A stretch of 64,000 bases of DNA from Megalopta genalis (taxonomy: Eukaryota > Arthropoda > Insecta > Hymenoptera > Halictidae), in assembly GCF_051020955.1 (NCBI RefSeq), contig NW_027476324.1, forward strand, positions 246,772-310,771, read 5' to 3'. The position numbers were made by a program, and so were the translations under genes. Below, in pieces: positions 51,319 to 61,053 of this stretch. Positions within the stretch are counted from its first letter, which is position 1. Each line of letters begins with the position of its first letter. Under the pieces are notes generated by a model. The model did not search any database. It had not been told where the DNA came from and saw only the letters and a program-made list of their open reading frames with translations.

Positions 51319-54300
51319 ATGTGTTCGCATGGATTTGAAGCTAACTCGTTTGTTTCGCATACTGTTGAAGCTCAATCATATATATCACAAGTATTTGAAG
51401 CTAAACCATTTGTTCCGCATGGATTCGACTATAAGCCTTCTACTTCGCATTTATTAGATGCTAAATCATGTGTTTCGCATGGGTTTGAAGCTAACTCGTT
51501 TGTTTCGCCTGCATTTGAAGCTATATCACTTATATTCACAAGTATGTGAAGCAAAATCATTCGTTTAGCATGGATTTGAAGCTAAGCCATCAACTTCGCG
51601 TTGACTTGATGCTAAATCATGTTTTTCGTTTGGACTTGAAGCTAACTCGTTTGTTTCGCATGCTGTTGAAGCTAAATCATGTATTTCACAAGTATTTGAA
51701 GCTAAACCATTTGTTTCGCATTTATTCGAAGCTAAGCCTTCTACTTCACATTGATTTGAGGCTAAATCATGTGTTTCGCTTGGATTTAAAGCTAACTCGT
51801 CTTTTTCGCTAGCAGTTGAAGCTAAATCATGTATATCACAAGTATTTGAAGCTAAACTATTCGTTTCGTATGGATTCGAAGATAAGCCTTCCACTTCGCA
51901 TTGATTTGAAGCTAAATCATGTGTTTCGCATGGATTTGAAGTTAACTCGTTTGTTTCGCATGCAGTTGAAGTTAAATCATGTATATCTCAAGTATTTGCA
52001 GCTAAACCATTTGTTTCGCATGGATTCGATGATAATCCATCTACTTCGCATTGATTTGGAGCTAAATCATGAGTTCGCATGGATTTGAATCTAACTCGTT
52101 TGTTTCGCACGCTGTTGAATCTAAATCAAGTGTATCACAAGTATTTGAAGCTAAACCATTTGCTTCGCATGGATTCGAAGATCAGCCTTCTACTTCGCAT
52201 TTATTAGATGCTAAATCATGTGTGTCGCATGGATTTGAAGCCAACTCGTTTGGTTCGCATGCTGTTGAAGATAAATCATGCATATCACAAGTATTTGAAG
52301 CTAAACCATTTGTTTCGCATGGATTCGAAGATAAGCCTCTTACTTCGCATTGATTTGAAGCTAAATCTTGTGTTCGCATGGATTTGAAGCTAACTCGTTT
52401 GTTTCGCATGCTGTTGGAACTAAATCATGTATATCACAAGTATTTGAAGCTATATCATATGTTTCGCTTGGATTCCAAGATAACCCTACTAATTCGCATT
52501 GATTTGAAGCTAAATCATGTGTTTCGCATGGATTTGAAGCTAACTCGTTTGTTTCGCATGCTGTTGAAGCTAAATCATGTATATCACAAGTATTTGAAGC
52601 TAAACCATTTGTTCCGCATGGATTCGAAGATAAGCCTCCTACTTCGCATTGATTTGAAGCTAAATCATGTGTTTCACATGAATTTGAATCTAACTCGTTT
52701 GTTTCGCATGCTGTTGGAACTAAATCATGTATATCACAAGTATTTGAAGCTATATCATATGTTTCGCTTGGATTCCAAGATAACCCTACTAATTCGCATT
52801 GATTTGAAGCTAAATCATGTGTTTCGCATGGATTTGAAGCTAACTCGTTTGTTTCGCATGCTGTTGAAGCTAAATCATGTATATCACAAGTATTTGAAGC
52901 TAAACCATTTGTTCCGCATGGATTCGAAGATAAGCCTCCTACTTCGCATTGATTTGAAGCTAAATCATGTGTTCGCATGGATTTGAAGCTAACTCGTTTG
53001 TTTCGCATGCTGTTGAAGCTAAATCATGTATATCACAAGTATTTGAAGCTAAACCATTTGTTTCGCATGGATTCGAAGATAAGCCTTCTACTTCGCATTG
53101 ATTTTAATCTAAATCATGTGTATCGCATGGATTTGATGCTAACTCGTTTGTTTCGCATGCTGTTGAAACTAAATCATGTATATCACAAGTATTTGAAGCT
53201 ATATCATATGTTTCGCATGGATTCGAAGATAAGCCTTCCACTTCGCATTGATTTGAAGCTAAATCATGTGTTCGCATGGATTTGAAGCTACCTCGTTTGT
53301 TTCGCATGCTGTTGAAGCTAAAGCATGCATATCACAAGTATTTGCAGTTAAACCATTTGTTTCGCATGGATTCGAAGATAAGCCTTCTACTTCGCATTGA
53401 TTTGAAGCTAAGTCATGTGTTTCGCATGAATTTGAATCTAACTCGTTTGTTTCGCATGCTGTTGAAACTAAATCATGTATATCACAAGTATTTGAAGCTA
53501 AACCATTTGTTCCGCATGGATTCGAAGATAAGCCTTCTACTTCGCATTGATTTTAATCTAAATCATGTGCATCGCATGGACTTGATGCTAACTCGTTTGG
53601 TTCGCATGCTGTTGAAGCTAAAGCGTGCATATCACAAGTATTTGAAGCTAAACCATTTGTTTCGCATGGATTCGCAGATAAGCCTCCTACTTCGCATTGA
53701 TTTGAAGCTAAATCATGTGTTCGCATGGATTTGAAGCTACCTCGTTTGTTTCGCATGCTGTTCAAGCTAAATCATGTATATCACAAATATTTGAAGCTAA
53801 ACCATTTGTTACGCGTGGATTCGAAGATCAGCCTTCTACTTCGCATTGATTTAAGGCTAAATCATGTGTTCCGCATGGATTTTAAGCTAACTCGTTTTAT
53901 TGCAATGCAGTTGAAGCTAAATCATGTATATCACAAGTATTTGAAGCTATATCATATGTTTCGCATGGATTCCAAGATAACCCTTCTAATTCGCATTAAT
54001 TTGAAGCTAAATCATGTGTTTCGCCTGGATTTGAAGCCAACTCGTTTGTTTCGCATGCTGTTGAAGCTAAATCATGTATATCACAAGTATTTGAAGCTAA
54101 ACCATTTGTTTCGCATGGATTCGAAGATAAGCCTCCTACTTCGCATTGATTTGAAGCTAAGTCATGTGTTTCACATGAATTTGAATCTAACTTGTTTGTT
54201 TCGCATGCTGTTGAAACTAAATCATGTATATCACAAGTATTTGAAGCTATATCATATGTTTCGCTTGGATTCCAAGATAACCCTACTAATTCGCATTGAT

Positions 54301-54463
54301 TTGAAGCTAAATCATGTGTTTCGCATGGATTTGAAGCTAACTCGTTTGTTTCGCATGCTGTTGAAGCTAAATCATGTATATCACAAGTATTTGAAGCTAA
54401 ACCATTTGTTCCGCATGGATTCGAAGATAAGCCTCCTACTTCGCATTGATTTGAAGTCAAATC
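51319..54463. repeat. Right-hand HOR, 3,145-bp copy
   Basis: 105 monomers (21 units of 150 bp) minus six short plus one long gives 3,145. Within it, 52378-52986 contains two direct copies of a ~300-bp pair of units (CTGTTGGAAC variant). The next copy follows at 54464 with a constant shift. 53.2-53.5 kb lacks 300 bp that the later copies have, explaining the 3,445-bp step from 53725 to 57170. Confidence 0.87.
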
Positions 54464-57400
54464 ATGTGTTCGCATGGATTTGAAGCTAACTCGTTTGTTT
54501 CGCATACTGTTGAAGCTCAATCATATATATCACAAGTATTTGAAGCTAAACCATTTGTTCCGCATGGATTCGACTATAAGCCTTCTACTTCGCATTTATT
54601 AGATGCTAAATCATGTGTTTCGCATGGGTTTGAAGCTAACTCGTTTGTTTCGCCTGCATTTGAAGCTATATCACTTATATTCACAAGTATGTGAAGCAAA
54701 ATCATTCGTTTAGCATGGATTTGAAGCTAAGCCATCAACTTCGCGTTGACTTGATGCTAAATCATGTTTTTCGTTTGGACTTGAAGCTAACTCGTTTGTT
54801 TCGCATGCTGTTGAAGCTAAATCATGTATTTCACAAGTATTTGAAGCTAAACCATTTGTTTCGCATTTATTCGAAGCTAAGCCTTCTACTTCACATTGAT
54901 TTGAGGCTAAATCATGTGTTTCGCTTGGATTTAAAGCTAACTCGTCTTTTTCGCTAGCAGGTGAAGCTAAATCATGTATATCACAAGTATTTGAAGCTAA
55001 ACTATTCGTTTCGTATGGATTCGAAGATAAGCCTTCCACTTCGCATTGATTTGAAGCAAAATCATGTGTTTCGCATGGATTTGAAGTTAACTCGTTTGTT
55101 TCGCATGCAGTTGAAGTTAAATCATGTATATCTCAAGTATTTGCAGCTAAACCATTTGTTTCGCATGGATTCGATGATAATCCATCTACTTCGCATTGAT
55201 TTGGAGCTAAATCATGTGTTCGCATGGATTTGAATCTAACTCGTTTGTTTCGCACGCTGTTGAATCTAAATCAAGTGTATCACAAGTATTTGAAGCTAAA
55301 CCATTTGCTTCGCATGGATTCGAAGATCAGCCTTCTACTTCGCATTTATTAGATGCTAAATCATGTGTGTCGCATGGATTTGAAGCCAACTCGTTTGGTT
55401 CGCATGCTGTTGAAGCTAAATCATATATATCACAAGTATTTGAAGCTAAACCATTTGTTTCGCATGGATTCGAAGATAAGCCTCTTACTTCGCATTGATT
55501 TGAAGCTAAATCTTGTGTTCGCATGGATTTGAAGCTAACTCGTTTGTTTCGCATGCTGTTGGAACTAAATCATGTATATCACAAGTATTTGAAGCTATAT
55601 CATATGTTTCGCTTGGATTCCAAGATAACCCTACTAATTCGCATTGATTTGAAGCTAAATCATGTGTTTCGCATGGATTTGAAGCTAACTCGTTTGTTTC
55701 GCATGCTGTTGAAGCTAAATCATGTATATCACAAGTATTTGAAGCTAAACCATTTGTTCCGCATGGATTCGAAGATAAGCCTCCTACTTCGCATTGATTT
55801 GAAGCTAAATCATGTGTTTCACATGAATTTGAATCTAACTCGTTTGTTTCGCATGCTGTTGGAACTAAATCATGTATATCACAAGTATTTGAAGCTATAT
55901 CATATGTTTCGCTTGGATTCCAAGATAACCCTACTAATTCGCATTGATTTGAAGCTAAATCATGTGTTTCGCATGGATTTGAAGCTAACTCGTTTGTTTC
56001 GCATGCTGTTGAAGCTAAATCATGTATATCACAAGTATTTGAAGCTAAACCATTTGTTCCGCATGGATTCGAAGATAAGCCTCCTACTTCGCATTGATTT
56101 GAAGCTAAATCATGTGTTCGCATGGATTTGAAGCTAACTCGTTTGTTTCGCATGCTGTTGAAGCTAAATCATGTATATCACAAGTATTTGAAGCTAAACC
56201 ATTTGTTTCGCATGGATTCGAAGATAAGCCTTCTACTTCGCATTGATTTTAATCTAAATCATGTGTATCGCATGGATTTGATGCTAACTCGTTTGTTTCG
56301 CATGCAGTTGAAGCTGAATCATGTATATCACAAGTATTTGAAGCTAAACTATTCGTTTCGCATGGATTCGAAGATAAGCCTTCCACTTCGCATTGATTTG
56401 AAGCTAAATCATGTGTTCGCATGGATTTGAAGCTACCTCGTTTGTTTCGCATGCTGTTGAAGCTAAAGCATGCATATCACAAGTATTTGCAGTTAAACCA
56501 TTTGTTTCGCATGGATTCGAAGATAAGCCTTCTACTTCGCATTGATTTGAAGCTAAGTCATGTGTTTCGCATGAATTTGAATCTAACTCGTTTGTTTCGC
56601 ATGCTGTTGAAACTAAATCATGTATATCACAAGTATTTGAAGCTATATCATATGTTTCGCTTGGATTCCAAGATAACCCTACTAATTCGCATTGATTTGA
56701 AGCTAAATCATGTGTTTCGCATGGATTTGAAGCTAACTCGTTTGTTTCGCATGCTGTTGAAGCTAAATCAAGTACATCACAAGTATTTGAAGTTAAACCA
56801 TTTGTTTCGCATGGATTCGATGATAATCCATCTACTTCGCATTGATTTGAAGCTAAATCATGTGTTTCGCATGAATTTGAATCTAACTCGTTTGTTTCGC
56901 ATGCTGTTGAAACTAAATCATGTATATCACAAGTATTTGAAGCTAAACCATTTGTTCCGCATGGATTCGAAGATAAGCCTTCTACTTCGCATTGATTTTA
57001 ATCTAAATCATGTGCATCGCATGGACTTGATGCTAACTCGTTTGGTTCGCATGCTGTTGAAGCTAAAGCGTGCATATCACAAGTATTTGAAGCTAAACCA
57101 TTTGTTTCGCATGGATTCGCAGATAAGCCTCCTACTTCGCATAGATTTGAAGCTAAATCATGTGTTCGCATGGATTTGAAGCTACCTCGTTTGTTTCGCA
57201 TGCTGTTCAAGCTAAATCATGTATATCACAAATATTTGAAGCTAAACCATTTGTTACGCGTGGATTCGAAGATCAGCCTTCTACTTCGCATTGATTTAAG
57301 GCTAAATCATGTGTTCCGCATGGATTTTAAGCTAACTCGTTTTATTGCAATGCAGTTGAAGCTAAATCATGTATATCACAAGTATTTGAAGCTATATCAT

Positions 57401-60400
57401 ATGTTTCGCATGGATTCCAAGATAACCCTTCTAATTCGCATTAATTTGAAGCTAAATCATGTGTTTCGCCTGGATTTGAAGCCAACTCGTTTGTTTCGCA
57501 TGCTGTTGAAGCTAAATCATGTATATCACAAGTATTTGAAGCTAAACCATTTGTTTCGCATGGATTCGAAGATAAGCCTCCTACTTCGCATTGATTTGAA
57601 GCTAAATCATGTGTTTCACATGAATTTGAATCTAACTTGTTTGTTTCGCATGCTGTTGAAGCTAAATCAAGTGTATCGCAAGTATTTGAAGCCATACCAT
57701 TTGCTTCGCAAGGATTCGAAGATCAGCCTTCTACTTCGCATTTATTAGATGCTAAATCATGTGTTTCGCATGGGTTTGAAGCTAACTCGTTTGTTTCGCC
57801 TGCATTTGAAGCTATATCACTTATATTCACAAGTATGTGAAGCAAAATCATTCGTTTAGCATGGATTTGAAGCTAAGCCATCAACTTCGCGTTGACTTGA
57901 TGCTAAATCATGTTTTCGTTTGGACTTGAAGCTAACTCGTTTGTTTCGCATGCTGTTGAAGCTAAATCATGTATTTCACAAGTATTTGAAGCTAAACCAT
58001 TTGTTTCGCATTTATTCGAAGCTAAGCCTTCTACTTCACATTGATTTGAGGCTAAATCATGTGTTTCGCTTGGATTTAAAGCTAACTCGTCTTTTTCGCT
58101 AGCAGGTGAAGCTAAATCATGTATATCACAAGTATTTGAAGCTAAACTATTCGTTTCGTATGGATTCGAAGATAAGCCTTCCACTTCGCATTGATTTGAA
58201 GCAAAATCATGTGTTTCGCATGGATTTGAAGTTAACTCGTTTGTTTCGCATGCAGTTGAAGTTAAATCATGTATATCTCAAGTATTTGCAGCTAAACCAT
58301 TTGTTTCGCATGGATTCGATGATAATCCATCTACTTCGCATTGATTTGGAGCTAAATCATGTGTTCGCATGGATTTGAATCTAACTCGTTTGTTTCGCAC
58401 GCTGTTGAATCTAAATCAAGTGTATCACAAGTATTTGAAGCTAAACCATTTGCTTCGCATGGATTCGAAGATCAGCCTTCTACTTCGCATTTATTAGATG
58501 CTAAATCATGTGTGTCGCATGGATTTGAAGCCAACTCGTTTGGTTCGCATGCTGTTGAAGCTAAATCATATATATCACAAGTATTTGAAGCTAAACCATT
58601 TGTTTCGCATGGATTCGAAGATAAGCCTCTTACTTCGCATTGATTTGAAGCTAAATCTTGTGTTCGCATGGATTTGAAGCTAACTCGTTTGTTTCGCATG
58701 CTGTTGGAACTAAATCATGTATATCACAAGTATTTGAAGCTATATCATATGTTTCGCTTGGATTCCAAGATAACCCTACTAATTCGCATTGATTTGAAGC
58801 TAAATCATGTGTTTCGCATGGATTTGAAGCTAACTCGTTTGTTTCGCATGCTGTTGAAGCTAAATCATGTATATCACAAGTATTTGAAGCTAAACCATTT
58901 GTTCCGCATGGATTCGAAGATAAGCCTCCTACTTCGCATTGATTTGAAGCTAAATCATGTGTTTCACATGAATTTGAATCTAACTCGTTTGTTTCGCATG
59001 CTGTTGGAACTAAATCATGTATATCACAAGTATTTGAAGCTATATCATATGTTTCGCTTGGATTCCAAGATAACCCTACTAATTCGCATTGATTTGAAGC
59101 TAAATCATGTGTTTCGCATGGATTTGAAGCTAACTCGTTTGTTTCGCATGCTGTTGAAGCTAAATCATGTATATCACAAGTATTTGAAGCTAAACCATTT
59201 GTTCCGCATGGATTCGAAGATAAGCCTCCTACTTCGCATTGATTTGAAGCTAAATCATGTGTTCGCATGGATTTGAAGCTAACTCGTTTGTTTCGCATGC
59301 TGTTGAAGCTAAATCATGTATATCACAAGTATTTGAAGCTAAACCATTTGTTTCGCATGGATTCGAAGATAAGCCTTCTACTTCGCATTGATTTTAATCT
59401 AAATCATGTGTATCGCATGGATTTGATGCTAACTCGTTTGTTTCGCATGCAGTTGAAGCTGAATCATGTATATCACAAGTATTTGAAGCTAAACTATTCG
59501 TTTCGCATGGATTCGAAGATAAGCCTTCCACTTCGCATTGATTTGAAGCTAAATCATGTGTTCGCATGGATTTGAAGCTACCTCGTTTGTTTCGCATGCT
59601 GTTGAAGCTAAAGCATGCATATCACAAGTATTTGCAGTTAAACCATTTGTTTCGCATGGATTCGAAGATAAGCCTTCTACTTCGCATTGATTTGAAGCTA
59701 AGTCATGTGTTTCGCATGAATTTGAATCTAACTCGTTTGTTTCGCATGCTGTTGAAACTAAATCATGTATATCACAAGTATTTGAAGCTATATCATATGT
59801 TTCGCTTGGATTCCAAGATAACCCTACTAATTCGCATTGATTTGAAGCTAAATCATGTGTTTCGCATGGATTTGAAGCTAACTCGTTTGTTTCGCATGCT
59901 GTTGAAGCTAAATCAAGTACATCACAAGTATTTGAAGTTAAACCATTTGTTTCGCATGGATTCGATGATAATCCATCTACTTCGCATTGATTTGAAGCTA
60001 AATCATGTGTTTCGCATGAATTTGAATCTAACTCGTTTGTTTCGCATGCTGTTGAAACTAAATCATGTATATCACAAGTATTTGAAGCTAAACCATTTGT
60101 TCCGCATGGATTCGAAGATAAGCCTTCTACTTCGCATTGATTTTAATCTAAATCATGTGCATCGCATGGACTTGATGCTAACTCGTTTGGTTCGCATGCT
60201 GTTGAAGCTAAAGCGTGCATATCACAAGTATTTGAAGCTAAACCATTTGTTTCGCATGGATTCGCAGATAAGCCTCCTACTTCGCATTGATTTGAAGCTA
60301 AATCATGTGTTCGCATGGATTTGAAGCTACCTCGTTTGTTTCGCATGCTGTTCAAGCTAAATCATGTATATCACAAATATTTGAAGCTAAACCATTTGTT

Positions 60401-61053
60401 ACGCGTGGATTCGAAGATCAGCCTTCTACTTCGCATTGATTTAAGGCTAAATCATGTGTTCCGCATGGATTTTAAGCTAACTCGTTTTATTGCAATGCAG
60501 TTGAAGCTAAATCATGTATATCACAAGTATTTGAAGCTATATCATATGTTTCGCATGGATTCCAAGATAACCCTTCTAATTCGCATTAATTTGAAGCTAA
60601 ATCATGTGTTTCGCCTGGATTTGAAGCCAACTCGTTTGTTTCGCATGCTGTTGAAGCTAAATCATGTATATCACAAGTATTTGAAGCTAAACCATTTGTT
60701 TCGCATGGATTCGAAGATAAGCCTCCTACTTCGCATTGATTTGAAGCTAAATCATGTGTTTCACATGAATTTGAATCTAACTTGTTTGTTTCGCATGCTG
60801 TTGAAACTAAATCATGTATATCACAAGTATTTGAAGCTATATCATATGTTTCGCTTGGATTCCAAGATAACCCTACTAATTCGCATTGATTTGAAGCTAA
60901 ATCATGTGTTTCGCATGGATTTGAAGCTAACTCGTTTGTTTCGCATGCTGTTGAAGCTAAATCATGTATATCACAAGTATTTGAAGCTAAACCATTTGTT
61001 CCGCATGGATTCGAAGATAAGCCTCCTACTTCGCATTGATTTGAAGTCAAATC
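54464..61053. repeat. Right-hand HOR, two further copies (6,590 bp together)
   Basis: The second copy begins within 57.6-57.7 kb, where the usual start marker is replaced by a shortened junction (GTGTATCGCAAG and CATACCATTTGC variants). The 31-base monomer falls near 57822, 3,146 bases after 54676. 55506-57209 recurs at 58651-60354 with shift 3,145. A one-base shorter T run (CATGTTTTCG near 57909) is private to this copy. No gene is supported. Confidence 0.85.
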